From a virus: 25,402 nucleotides of DNA. Positions within the stretch are counted from its first letter, which is position 1, and every line of letters begins with the position of its first letter. The notes under the pieces are model-generated. The model did no database searches. It saw only the letters and a list, made by a program, of their open reading frames with translations, and was not told the DNA's origin. Location of the stretch: positions 1 through 25,402 of IMG/VR virus record IMGVR_UViG_3300047480_000791; one strand, written 5' to 3'. A program made the position numbers and the translations under genes. Below are positions 1-8,144 of this stretch, piece by piece.

Positions 1-327
1 GCTCCTGCTATCCTAGAAGAATATGTTCACGATTATTTTGATATGCCCGAGGGAATAACGGCTAGTCCGTTTATGCAATTTACTGCAAAGTGCAAAAAGC
101 CCGATGAATTTCCGGCTATCATTCATAAAGATGGGACTAGCCGTGTTCAAACAGTTAGTAAAACAGACAGCCCTGGGTTTAGAAAACTACTGGAAGATTG
201 GCACAGCGAAACTGGTTGTCCAATTTTACTGAATACCAGTTTGAATATCAAAGGTCAGCCCATGGTTAATAATCTGGCAGATGCGGCAGCATTTACTGAA
301 AAATACAACGTTGCGGTGTTGAGTTGA
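1..327 (+). CDS. Carbamoyltransferase, C-terminal part (NodU/CmcH family), cut by window edge
   Basis: The reading frame is open from base 1, so only the last 108 residues are present and the start lies outside the window. These match the C-terminal domain of O-carbamoyltransferases of the NodU/CmcH type. An opening APAILEEYVHDYF is followed by SPFMQF, then IPA-like FPAIIHKDGTSRVQTV, and the hallmark LLNTSLNIKGQPMVN near the end. Known members move a carbamoyl group from carbamoyl phosphate to a hydroxyl of a sugar or natural product, using an N-terminal metal/ATP site not visible here. It is followed after 19 nt by sugar-transfer-like genes, which suggests a glycan or small-molecule substrate. 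Family confidence is high; the substrate is unknown. Confidence 0.87.
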   Translation, partial: APAILEEYVHDYFDMPEGITASPFMQFTAKCKKPDEFPAIIHKDGTSRVQTVSKTDSPGFRKLLEDWHSETGCPILLNTSLNIKGQPMVNNLADAAAFTEKYNVAVLS

Positions 328-346
328 AATATTAAATACTAGCATA

Positions 347-1093
347 ATGCTAGATGTATTTTTCCTCAGCTACAACGAACCCTACGCCGACGAGCACTAC
401 GAGCTTTTATTACAACGAGCCCCGCATGCTCGTCGTGTTCATGGTGTAAAAGGATTTGTGGAAGCACACAGAGAATGTGCACGTCAGAGTATGACATATA
501 ATTTTTATGTCGTGGACGCAGACGCCATATTAGTCAAAGATTTTGATTTTAGTTATACCCCCAGCAAATATAATTATTGGTGGCAGGGCGTGCCTGAAAG
601 CGAATGCCTCAGTGTATGGAGTAGTATCAATCCTATTAATAAGTTGACATATGGCTATGGTGGTGTTAAACTAATACCTAAAATACCATTGCTTAGGAAA
701 AATAAAGACACCATAGATTTCAGCACTGGTTTTGGATTACCATTTAAGGTTTTTGATAGAGTTAGTAATATAACAGCTTTCAATTACGATGAGTTTAATA
801 CTTGGCGCAGTGCGTTTAGAGAATGTACCAAGCTGGCGTCTAACCTTACAAACAGAGACATGGAATCGTCAGATGACATGGACTATGATGAGATTGAACG
901 AATGAGGTCTATTACAAGACGTCGTCTTAATACATGGTGTACTGTGGGAGAAGATCAACTATTTGGCAAATATGCCATAGATGGTGCAAGGCGCGGCAAA
1001 TTATTCGGTGAGGAAAATGTTGGAAATCCCCTAGCACTGAAACAAATCAATGATTATGAATGGATAAAAAATGAGTTTACTAGATTCTTTTGA
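347..1093 (+). CDS. Glycosyltransferase-like protein, paralog 1 of 3
   Basis: This is a 248-aa soluble protein without signal peptide or membrane segment. It starts with a beta-strand-like VFFLSYNEP (res 4-12), then RVHGVKGF (30-37) and VVDADA (55-60). The DAD resembles the metal-binding DxD of GT-A glycosyltransferases. Downstream blocks shared with the next two genes are N-x-I-N-x-L-x-YGYGGVKL (95-109), TWRSAFRE (152-159) and W-x-x-x-G followed by I-x-GAR near the end. The three genes are clearly tandem paralogs. The glycosyltransferase call is inferred from the DxD and from the neighbouring carbamoyltransferase; I do not recognise a named family. The 19-nt gap upstream is one of very few in the run. 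No strong Shine-Dalgarno is seen. Confidence 0.6.
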   Translation: MLDVFFLSYNEPYADEHYELLLQRAPHARRVHGVKGFVEAHRECARQSMTYNFYVVDADAILVKDFDFSYTPSKYNYWWQGVPESECLSVWSSINPINKLTYGYGGVKLIPKIPLLRKNKDTIDFSTGFGLPFKVFDRVSNITAFNYDEFNTWRSAFRECTKLASNLTNRDMESSDDMDYDEIERMRSITRRRLNTWCTVGEDQLFGKYAIDGARRGKLFGEENVGNPLALKQINDYEWIKNEFTRFF

Positions 1094-2078
1094 AATCAAA
1101 AATACACAAGATACAACACTAAATCTTGGTGATATTCCTGTAGTTTTTTTAAGCTACGACGAACCAAACGCAGATACTAATTTTGAACACCTTAAAAAGT
1201 ATCACCCTAATAAAAATATTATTCACAGAGTACATGGGGTCAAAGGTTTTGATGCCGCGCACAAGGAAGCGGCAAGAGTAGCAGATTCAGATAGATTTTT
1301 TACAGTTGATGCAGACTGTCTAGTTGATAAAGCGATATGGTATAAGCAACTGGAAATAACCGGCGAAATAAGTTCAGCAACATTTAGTTGGAGTAGTAGA
1401 AATATTGTCAATGGACTGGTATATGGTAATGGTGGAATTAAGCTATGGTACAGTGATTATGTTAAGTCCATGAAAAGTCATGAAGCTGCCGACAAAGAAG
1501 ACAATAAAAATAACATAGATTTTTGCTGGGACTTTGACAATTACAAGCAAATGAATAATACCTATGGTACGGTAATGAACAATGCCACCCCGTATCAAGC
1601 ATTTAGGGCTGGTTTTAGAGAAGGTATTAAAATGGGTCTGGACCAGGGCCACAAAGTTGACCCCAGTGAATTTAATTGTAAGATGTATCCTGCAAATTAC
1701 AGTCGTTGGTTAACCTGGATGACAGTGGGCAGAGATGTAGAAAACGGTATATGGTGTATCTATGGAGCTAGACTGGCAACGACTATGTTGTACATAGAAA
1801 ATTTTGATCATACTCTAGTTGCAGACTATGACTGGTTTGCAAAACTCTGGCAGGAAGTTAACACAGACACTGATTCTGGAAAATATGTGGAAGACAAAGC
1901 ACATAAATTACTGATAGACATACGCGACACACTAAAGTTACCTTTGGTTGAGTTAGATGCAGATCAAAGTGAGTGGTTCAAACACGTTAACATCTGTCCG
2001 GGCAAGGGTACTAACTGGCCCACATTGTTAAACTATAGTGCACTGCCTTTATTTGGATTTAAACTTCCAGAATGGTAA
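1071..2078 (+). CDS. Glycosyltransferase-like protein, paralog 2 of 3, with C-terminal extension
   Basis: This 335-aa protein starts inside the previous gene (23-nt overlap). It has the same series of blocks as its neighbours: VVFLSYDEPNAD (24-35), RVHGVKGF (53-60), VDADC (79-83), N-x-V-N-GLVYGNGGIKL (to res 125), AFRAGFREG and a W-x-x-W-x-x-x-G / GAR pair. It differs in a ~20-residue N-terminal lead and about 85 extra C-terminal residues after the region where the other two paralogs end. The extension is polar with a Trp-rich tail and no recognised domain. A GT-A-like sugar nucleotide transferase is inferred from DAD; the acceptor is unknown. Confidence 0.6.
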   Translation: MSLLDSFEIKNTQDTTLNLGDIPVVFLSYDEPNADTNFEHLKKYHPNKNIIHRVHGVKGFDAAHKEAARVADSDRFFTVDADCLVDKAIWYKQLEITGEISSATFSWSSRNIVNGLVYGNGGIKLWYSDYVKSMKSHEAADKEDNKNNIDFCWDFDNYKQMNNTYGTVMNNATPYQAFRAGFREGIKMGLDQGHKVDPSEFNCKMYPANYSRWLTWMTVGRDVENGIWCIYGARLATTMLYIENFDHTLVADYDWFAKLWQEVNTDTDSGKYVEDKAHKLLIDIRDTLKLPLVELDADQSEWFKHVNICPGKGTNWPTLLNYSALPLFGFKLPEW

Positions 2079-2755
2079 TTCCTGTTTACTTTCTTTATTC
2101 CCGGGAAACCAATATGAATGAAAACTGGGAAAGACTACTGGAAAAGGTTCCTCATGCAGAAGCCATTGCCAGCGTTGGTTCTATTTTTGAAAGTCATAAG
2201 CATATTGCAGACCTGTGCACAGCTGATAGATTTTATGTAGTGGATGCAGACTGTTGGATAGTTGACAAGTTTAATTTTGATACCAAGATAGAATTGACTC
2301 CTAAGAGTGTTGCAGTGTTCAGGGCTAAGAATCCCGTTAATGGCCTAGTATATGGTCACGGTGGTATCAAACTGTTTAGTAAAGATTGTTTTAGTGTAGA
2401 ACGCTTGGATAGACCGGACATGACTACCACACTGGCCGACAGTTATATAAAAATAAATGTCTTAGCCAGTGAGCATAGATTCAACTATACCGCTTACAGT
2501 ACTTGGCGAACAGCATTTAGAGAAGCAATTAAACTAAGTGCAGGTATAAACAAAAATAACAATATATTAGAAGATACCCAGCGACTGGATATGTGGCTTA
2601 ACGCAGGGCTAGAAGCCCCGTACGGATATTTTTCCATACAGGGTGCTAGGCAGGGTATTGAGTATACAAAAAGCCAGCATTACGACCATAGTGTAGTCAA
2701 TAATTTTGATTGGCTGCGTAATAGATTTGTAGAGTGGACGGGCTTAAATGAGTAA
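2072..2755 (+). CDS. Glycosyltransferase-like protein, paralog 3 of 3
   Basis: At 227 aa this is the shortest of the three tandem paralogs and the most diverged at the N-terminus, with VYFLYSRETN in place of the FLSYxEP block. RFYVVDADC (53-61), NPVNGLVYGHGGIKL (87-101), TWRTAFRE and IQGARQG are all kept, so the putative metal-binding DAD and the GGxKL block are intact. Start: ATG at 2072 overlaps the preceding stop by 7 nt. It ends in Leu-Asn-Glu, a consequence of the ATGAGTAA overlap with the next gene. The family call has the same limits as for the two preceding genes. Confidence 0.6.
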   Translation: MVIPVYFLYSRETNMNENWERLLEKVPHAEAIASVGSIFESHKHIADLCTADRFYVVDADCWIVDKFNFDTKIELTPKSVAVFRAKNPVNGLVYGHGGIKLFSKDCFSVERLDRPDMTTTLADSYIKINVLASEHRFNYTAYSTWRTAFREAIKLSAGINKNNNILEDTQRLDMWLNAGLEAPYGYFSIQGARQGIEYTKSQHYDHSVVNNFDWLRNRFVEWTGLNE

Positions 2756-3614
2756 CGAAGATCAAACAAGTTGGTTGTTCGGTCTTGAAAAGTTCTTTGA
2801 ATTTACGGGACACAGAGATAAAAAAGAACTTGTAAAAAATATGATTAGAATGATTCATTCTAATGAAAAGGATAAAATTTGGGCGTTAAAGAACTGCATA
2901 GCCAACGACTATGAAAAATTTGGCACAGAGAACAGAGAACTACGACTGGGATTATATGTTGAATTGTTACAGCAACAGCGCATAGATCACAAGTCATTGT
3001 TTTGGTTAATGAACGATATCTGGGCAGATGACTTTAGTAATAAATTACATTTATTTTTTAATAACTCGGATATAAACACTGCCAATGATCTTTTTAGTAA
3101 GAGTCAAGTGTTAAGTAAGATCTGGATGGCAGAAATCCTACAAAAATTTATGCCCAATCTGGGCAACATAGCATTGTTTGGTGGTTGGTATGCTCAGCAT
3201 ATGTATTATCTAGACAATTTAAACTTTAAACAAGTATTGAATATAGATCTGGATTCCGAAGTCTTAGTTAAATCAAACAATATACTAGGTTCTCCGTCTA
3301 ATTACAAAACGCTGACAGCAGATGTGAATTACGTGTTGCATGAAGGTAAAATTTTTATTGATGGCACAGCGTTTGATCCTGACTTGGTTATAAATACCAG
3401 CGCAGAACACATGTCCACAGAATGGTTTGATAAGTTATCACTGGGGCAAATGGTATTAATTCAGACCAATGACATGCAGGATATGCAAGGGCATGTTAAT
3501 TGTTGTTCTTCTTTGGAGGAAGTAAAATTAAAATATAAACTGCGACAAGTCTTATTTGCAGGAGAGCTCACACTTAGCAAAGGTTGTCGCTTCATGTTAT
3601 TTGGAATAAAATAA
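2748..3614 (+). CDS. Class I SAM-dependent methyltransferase-like protein
   Basis: This 288-aa protein has a helical N-terminal half (res 1-130) and a Rossmann-like C-terminal half. That half reads as a methyltransferase fold: strand 1 plus glycine loop NIALFGGWYAQ (140-150), strand 2 ending in the acidic VLNIDLD (163-169), then TADVN, and a DLVINTSAEHM block (212-222) followed by strand VLIQTND (236-242). The final strands RQVLFAGELTL and RFMLFGIK fit the last antiparallel strands of the fold. The expected GxGxG is relaxed to FGGW, so SAM binding is likely but not certain. It starts by an 8-nt overlap (ATGAGTAA) and its stop shares one base with the next ATG. The substrate is unknown. Confidence 0.6.
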   Translation: MSNEDQTSWLFGLEKFFEFTGHRDKKELVKNMIRMIHSNEKDKIWALKNCIANDYEKFGTENRELRLGLYVELLQQQRIDHKSLFWLMNDIWADDFSNKLHLFFNNSDINTANDLFSKSQVLSKIWMAEILQKFMPNLGNIALFGGWYAQHMYYLDNLNFKQVLNIDLDSEVLVKSNNILGSPSNYKTLTADVNYVLHEGKIFIDGTAFDPDLVINTSAEHMSTEWFDKLSLGQMVLIQTNDMQDMQGHVNCCSSLEEVKLKYKLRQVLFAGELTLSKGCRFMLFGIK

Positions 3615-4765
3615 TGTACAAATCAAATGAAATTACTACAGTGCACTTGGAAGTCACAGAAAAGTGCAACGCAAGCTGTTCACAGTGTGCCAGAAATTTA
3701 AATGGCGGAGAGGTTAACCCGCAACTTCATGACGCTGAACTAAGTTTAGATGATGTTAAAACAATTTTAAAACCCGACTTTATTAAACAACTAAAGAGAT
3801 TGTATATGTGCGGTAACTACGGTGACCCTATTAGCGCACGTGACACGCTGGAGATATTTGAATATATTCGCAGTCACAATGACAAGATGCAACTTAGCTT
3901 TCACACTAATGCCAGTGCAAAAACACCTGAATGGTGGAGTAAGTTACCAGCAGCCATGGGTAAGAGTCACTATGTTGTGTTTAGCTTAGACGGTTTAGAA
4001 GATACCAATCACTTATATCGCCAAGGCACAGTATGGAAAAACATTATGCGTAATGCAGAAGCTTTTATCAAAGCTGGTGGCAGAGCTCGTTGGGATTACA
4101 TTGTATTTGGACATAACGAACATCAAGTAGAAGAAGCTAGGACACTGGCAGAAAGCATGGGCTTTGAAAAGTTCAATGTTAAAAAGTCAAATAGATTCTT
4201 TAGTAATACACGTGGCGCAGTTAAAACAGAGCATCAAGCAGGAAATCGCAAAGGCACTGCTACTACCGTTATAAGCATGCCCAAGAACCCAGAATACCAA
4301 AATTCTGCAATACAACAATTAGCCAATCTCAGCAAAGACAAAGCTAAAATAGAATTAGATCTATTAACAACAGTCAAGGAACTGGAACAGAGAAGCCTGG
4401 CACCACAAAAATATAACATGGAAAAGTATTGGGATACTGTGCCCATTAAATGTAAGGTCTCCGAAGAAAAAAGCATTTATATTACGGCAGAAGGATACTT
4501 ACAACCCTGTTGTTGGACAGCTGGTCAAATGTATGTATGGTATTGGAAGCAACGTGGTGGACAGATTTGGAATGCCATAGATCAAGCGGGGCTTGACACT
4601 TTGGATGTTAAAAATAATGACTTAGTTGATGTTATTAACGGTAAATTCATACAAGAAATTATTCCCGATAGCTGGGATAAACCCAGTTGTGCAGAGGGTA
4701 AGCTAGCTGTATGTGCCAAGACCTGTGGAACTAAATATGATGCATTTACAGAACAATTCAAATGA
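3614..4765 (+). CDS. Radical SAM protein with C-terminal SPASM-like domain (group III)
   Basis: This is a 383-aa protein. The core begins at once with HLEVTEKCNASCSQC; C18, C22 and C25 are the CX3CX2C ligands of the SAM-binding [4Fe-4S] cluster. The usual GGEP is replaced by CGNYGDP (66-72). Later blocks are FHTNAS (96-101) and FSLDGLED (123-130). The C-terminal part carries C280, C299, C300, C359, C367 and C371, with a GYLQPCCW block typical of SPASM auxiliary cluster domains. I chose ATG 3614 because TAATG joins it to the preceding stop and the core starts close behind. An in-frame ATG at 3584 adds 10 unremarkable residues. It is the only member of its group here, so it probably has a different substrate from the group I proteins. 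Confidence 0.88.
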   Translation: MYKSNEITTVHLEVTEKCNASCSQCARNLNGGEVNPQLHDAELSLDDVKTILKPDFIKQLKRLYMCGNYGDPISARDTLEIFEYIRSHNDKMQLSFHTNASAKTPEWWSKLPAAMGKSHYVVFSLDGLEDTNHLYRQGTVWKNIMRNAEAFIKAGGRARWDYIVFGHNEHQVEEARTLAESMGFEKFNVKKSNRFFSNTRGAVKTEHQAGNRKGTATTVISMPKNPEYQNSAIQQLANLSKDKAKIELDLLTTVKELEQRSLAPQKYNMEKYWDTVPIKCKVSEEKSIYITAEGYLQPCCWTAGQMYVWYWKQRGGQIWNAIDQAGLDTLDVKNNDLVDVINGKFIQEIIPDSWDKPSCAEGKLAVCAKTCGTKYDAFTEQFK

Positions 4766-5514
4766 CACCCATAGAATACAATGAACTTTTAAAGACACGT
4801 AGAACAGCCAAAGTTTTCAAAGAAGAAAAATTAACGGCAGAACAGCGCAGGCTAGTAATTGACGCTGTAAATTTTGCGCCAGCCCAAAATTCCAATAGAA
4901 ATTTTATCCCACTGCTTTTAGAAAAACAAGAACACAAAGAATGGTTCCAGGATAATATATTCTTTATGGTGCCTAAATACAGTGATAAATTGGGCAAGGT
5001 CATGCCCAAAGAATATCAACTAGGCATACTCACCGCACCAGTGGTGATACTATATTTAGAAGCTAGTAAAAATTTACCGATTGTAAACCATCCCAGTCAT
5101 TTAGATCAAAATGGTTCATATATGAAAGAACAGGATGTTAATGATCTATACATACGCAATATAAATGTTGGTATGAGCATGGCTTTTGTTTCCAGCCAAG
5201 CATATATGCTGAACTTAGATGTCGGATTCCTCGGCTGTACCCGGGGAATTAGAACGGTAATGGATACACCTGAATTAAGAGATCATATGTTTGGTATTTT
5301 CAGTGAATATGGTGTTAGTAAGGAATTAGCAAATAAGCATTGTCTAGCTCCGGGATATGCGGTATGCATTGGACATGCAGAGCCCATACATAACCAGAAT
5401 CGGCGCACCACAATAGAAGAACTTGAGGGATTGCCGTACAAAGACGGTTATTATACAAATATTAAAAAACATCAGTTAAATAGTATGGAAAATATTAGAG
5501 TAATCAATGAATAA
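4762..5514 (+). CDS. Nitroreductase-family FMN oxidoreductase-like protein
   Basis: This 250-aa protein has the nitroreductase layout. RRTAKVF (13-19) corresponds to the N-terminal RRSxR-type FMN phosphate site, and APAQNSNRNFIP (39-50) to the APSGxNxQP loop. NVGMSMAFVSSQAYMLNLDVG (from res 135), followed by FLGC, is the long helix and glycine/cysteine block before the second FMN contact. APGYAVCIGHAEP (196-208) is the closing strand with the family's G-x-P. The family uses FMN and NAD(P)H for two-electron reductions, and some members oxidise azolines in peptide natural products. It sits by a 4-nt ATGA overlap between two radical SAM genes, so a redox role in the same pathway is likely but unproven. 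Confidence 0.75.
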   Translation: MTPIEYNELLKTRRTAKVFKEEKLTAEQRRLVIDAVNFAPAQNSNRNFIPLLLEKQEHKEWFQDNIFFMVPKYSDKLGKVMPKEYQLGILTAPVVILYLEASKNLPIVNHPSHLDQNGSYMKEQDVNDLYIRNINVGMSMAFVSSQAYMLNLDVGFLGCTRGIRTVMDTPELRDHMFGIFSEYGVSKELANKHCLAPGYAVCIGHAEPIHNQNRRTTIEELEGLPYKDGYYTNIKKHQLNSMENIRVINE

Positions 5515-6844
5515 AGATTTTGACAAATATAATAAGGTACCAAGCAACTTTTGTTTGGTGCCATTTTTACACAAAGCAATTGACGGCAACGGAGATATTA
5601 ATCCTTGTTGTATTGCAGATCCTCATAAAATGAGTGACGGTAAAAAAGCCAATATTAACTTCGTTGATTTTGATACTTTTATTAAATCAAAAGAAAACAA
5701 CGATTTTAAAGAAGCATTTAAACGTAATGAGCGTCCAGAAATATGCCACAGATGTTGGAAAGTAGACGACCATCAAGGCGAAAGTCATCGCAAGCGTGTA
5801 ATGACATTCTTTATGAATAAAAGTTGGGAAGGTGGCGAAACAGAATTATACAAACGATTAGAAAGTTTCTTTGCAGATGAAACAGAATGGCAGGACGTTG
5901 TTGTAGAATTGGACAAAATAAAAGAGCCCATGGATCTAGAAATAGAACCAGGAACGACATGTAATTTTAAATGTCATTTCTGTGGACCACATGCTAGTAG
6001 TAGTTGGATCAGTGATCAAAAAGAACTTTACGGAACCAGTCAGGAAGATGCCGCAAAAGCAACTAAGCTGGGGCACTGGGCTCTGGACAGTGAATTGTGG
6101 AACAGTGAAGTTATGTTCAACGGTAAAAAGTTTCACTTCATGGGCGGTGAACCAATGTTAATCAATGCACATTTTAAATTTTTAGCTAAACTAGCCGAAC
6201 GTCCAGACGCCGCACAAGTTCGCATGTCTTACAATACCAACGCTAGTACACTGCCTCCAGAAAATGTATTAAAAACAGTATATGATAAGTTTTATTATAC
6301 CAGAGTTGCATTTAGTATTGATGGTATAGGTGAAAAGTTTCATTATCAACGTTTTCCCGGAGACTGGGCACAGGCAGAAGCCAACATGGAAACCTGGGTA
6401 ACCAATGTTAAAAACATAGAAGCTAAAATCGATCCTGGCTGGAGTATCATGAATCTCCTAGACATTGCTGAATTATTTTTATGGGCAGATGGCTTCAAAC
6501 GTAAATTCAATTTAAGTGACAAGCAATTTGATTTTGACGGTCACTATTATTTTGGACCGCACTATTGCCCGCAAAGTCTAAAGCCAGAACAAAAAGAACA
6601 ATACAAAACTAAAATGTTAGCTGATTTAGAATTACTTCGTTCCAGTAATCTAACTACTAGGATGTTAGAACGTGCAGAAACAACGGTAGAGAACATGATC
6701 AATCACATGATGGCCAAGGATACTTGGAATCAAGAAACCGAAGATAAACGTAACTTCAGATTTAGAGGTCTTGATAGAATACGAAATCAGAAGCTTCCAG
6801 ACTATTTGCCAGAGGTCAATAAAATATTAGGTTTGTATGTTTGA
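5507..6844 (+). CDS. Radical SAM protein with N-terminal twitch domain (group I)
   Basis: This is a 445-aa protein. N-terminal twitch-like domain: FCLVPF (C16), NPCC (C34, C35), and C80/C83 in EICHRCW; these should hold an auxiliary Fe-S cluster. Radical SAM core: LEIEPGTTCNFKCHFC with C152, C156 and C159, then S164-x-x-W167, MGGEP (213-216 for GGEP), YNTNAS, and FSIDG with Y-x-R. The C-terminus ends in the shared LDxxR...LPEV block. Start by 8-nt overlap ATGAATAA. The downstream end is odd: the stop is overlapped by the start of a truncated radical SAM gene. The substrate cannot be read from the sequence. Confidence 0.92.
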   Translation: MNKDFDKYNKVPSNFCLVPFLHKAIDGNGDINPCCIADPHKMSDGKKANINFVDFDTFIKSKENNDFKEAFKRNERPEICHRCWKVDDHQGESHRKRVMTFFMNKSWEGGETELYKRLESFFADETEWQDVVVELDKIKEPMDLEIEPGTTCNFKCHFCGPHASSSWISDQKELYGTSQEDAAKATKLGHWALDSELWNSEVMFNGKKFHFMGGEPMLINAHFKFLAKLAERPDAAQVRMSYNTNASTLPPENVLKTVYDKFYYTRVAFSIDGIGEKFHYQRFPGDWAQAEANMETWVTNVKNIEAKIDPGWSIMNLLDIAELFLWADGFKRKFNLSDKQFDFDGHYYFGPHYCPQSLKPEQKEQYKTKMLADLELLRSSNLTTRMLERAETTVENMINHMMAKDTWNQETEDKRNFRFRGLDRIRNQKLPDYLPEVNKILGLYV

Positions 6845-6896
6845 TGTTCTAGAAAAACTTGAAATAGAAATAACAACCAAATGTACATTATATTAA
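6837..6896 (+). pseudogene. 19-codon remnant of a radical SAM gene
   Basis: An ATG at 6837 overlaps the previous stop in the same 8-nt way (ATGTTTGA) as most radical SAM genes here. It reads MFDVLEKLEIEITTKCTLY and then TAA. LEIEITTKC is a textbook start of a radical SAM core, and the stop falls exactly at the codon that should be the second Cys of CX3CX2C. The downstream sequence in this frame (Gly-Gln-Ile-Lys-stop) has no cluster motif, so this is more likely a deletion or replacement junction than a point nonsense mutation. The stop overlaps the Shine-Dalgarno of the next gene (TAAGGA). The short frame might still be translated as a leader that couples translation to that gene. Confidence 0.72.
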
Positions 6897-6899
6897 GGA
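6895..6899 (+). promoter_or_regulatory. Shine-Dalgarno AAGGA for the gene at 6908
   Basis: AAGGA lies 8 nt before the ATG at 6908 and overlaps the stop codon of the remnant frame. It is one of few clear ribosome binding sites in the run, fitting a gene whose translation no longer depends on an overlapping intact upstream gene. Confidence 0.65.
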
Positions 6900-6907
6900 C
6901 AAATTAA

Positions 6908-7261
6908 ATGAAAGAATTTGGAGACGATTTTAAATTATATGCTTATAAAAAATACGATATATGTGATTTGTCATTGAAAGTCACTGAGAATTTTGTATTG
7001 ACTTATAGATTTACGCACGATGAGCTAAAGCAAATATTTACTCATTCTTTTGATAAGGAAGGCGTTAATATAAGATTAAACTCTGGAACAAAGCTATATG
7101 CAGTTATTAAAAAGAACATAAGCGCACTGAGACTAACTATCAACACTCATGGTGGTAATTTTAACTTACGTTATGAAGTTCAAAGTTTTATAAATTTAAT
7201 AGCAGAGTACGAAAGGCAAATGAATAATCCAGTTGATTGGGATCACTATGATCCTCGATAA
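6908..7261 (+). CDS. Small protein of unknown function (117 aa)
   Basis: I do not recognise this protein. It is polar and mixed alpha/beta in pattern, with alternating strand-like stretches (FVLTYRF, NIRLNSGTKLYAVI, NFNLRYEV) and a final amphipathic helix before an acidic tail (DWDHYDPR). It has a single Cys, no signal peptide and no membrane segment. It has its own Shine-Dalgarno and follows directly on the truncated radical SAM start, so it may have arrived with the replacement that destroyed that gene. Its stop lies inside the following gene (14-nt overlap). It could be an accessory protein for the SGNH-like neighbour or simply a phage accessory gene. Confidence 0.7.
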   Translation: MKEFGDDFKLYAYKKYDICDLSLKVTENFVLTYRFTHDELKQIFTHSFDKEGVNIRLNSGTKLYAVIKKNISALRLTINTHGGNFNLRYEVQSFINLIAEYERQMNNPVDWDHYDPR

Positions 7262-8144
7262 CAAAATAATATATGTTAACGGAGATAGTTTTACAGAAGG
7301 TTGCGACACTGCCAATCATATGTTTCCTTTTCCTGTGGAGTACTTTTCGTTAAATGACGTCAACGACAACGTAAACAACGAACATGTAATTTCTGCTCAA
7401 CATAAATTTATTGAAATCAGAGAAAACCTCATTAATGAAGATAAAGCCTTTAATGATAATATTCTTAGAATAGAAAAAGAATTGCGATGGAGTACTACCC
7501 TGGGCAAAATTTTAAACCGTGATGTTATTAATATGTCATCAATGGGCGGAAGTTCTATGTTTGCCATTGCGTTTAGATCTATAGCAGATATTAATGAGTT
7601 AATAAAACGAGGTTATAAAGTCACAGATGCAATTATACAAATAACTTCTGATAGTAGATTTAGTATATTCCAGGATGTAGGTAAAGAAAAAGAACCAAGT
7701 CCATCTAGATTTGGCCAACGATATTATAAATTAAACAGTGGAAACATTTTCCATTCAGATATTAAGTTAAAAAATTTAATTAGTTCGTTTTTCGAAGCTG
7801 AACTTGCCGAGTTTAATAACTATAGATGGTTCCATGAACTGTATATGTTAACGCATACATTACAATCTATATCCCCGGGTATTAGAGTAATATTTGTGGA
7901 CAGTATTTTTTATAAGAATACAATATACGGAAAAGCCGGCAGCTTTGACGATGTGATCGACTTCGAAGTTCCAGAGTTTAATCATATCCTAGATTTTAAA
8001 AAAGAGTTTGATGATAAATTAGAATTATGCATGCTAGATCAAATTGGGCATGATGAAAAGTTAATAACAGCGGGGTTACATTTTGCGTCCGAAGTTCATG
8101 ACCGATTTGCCAAAGCTATAGCAGAAAGATACTTTAATGAATAA
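7248..8144 (+). CDS. SGNH/GDSL hydrolase-like protein
   Basis: This is a 298-aa protein. Block I is VNGDSFTEG (10-18), with Ser14 as candidate nucleophile. NMSSMGGSS (95-103) fits block II glycine, and IIQITSDSR (129-137) occupies the block III position but lacks the usual GxND Asn. The end, AGLHFASEVHDRFAKAI (275-291), fits block V with H278 (or H284) as the catalytic His; the canonical Asp three residues before it is not obvious. Known members are esterases, acetylhydrolases or acyltransferases acting on glycans and lipids. I chose ATG 7248 over the earlier TTG at 7233, because the strand IIYVNGDS then starts near the N-terminus. It could act as a sugar O-deacetylase, but divergence in blocks III and V leaves activity uncertain. 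Confidence 0.7.
   Translation: MILDNKIIYVNGDSFTEGCDTANHMFPFPVEYFSLNDVNDNVNNEHVISAQHKFIEIRENLINEDKAFNDNILRIEKELRWSTTLGKILNRDVINMSSMGGSSMFAIAFRSIADINELIKRGYKVTDAIIQITSDSRFSIFQDVGKEKEPSPSRFGQRYYKLNSGNIFHSDIKLKNLISSFFEAELAEFNNYRWFHELYMLTHTLQSISPGIRVIFVDSIFYKNTIYGKAGSFDDVIDFEVPEFNHILDFKKEFDDKLELCMLDQIGHDEKLITAGLHFASEVHDRFAKAIAERYFNE

Noticed and set aside
328-346. AT-rich 19-nt gap with ATATTAAATA as a possible promoter or late-promoter variant
   Set aside because: The match to any consensus is imperfect and the gap is too short to judge; nothing else supports a promoter.
3389-3396. TATAAATA, identical to the T4 late promoter core
   Set aside because: It lies deep inside the methyltransferase-like gene. 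In AT-rich DNA of this size one or two chance copies are expected, and no other promoter signal accompanies it.
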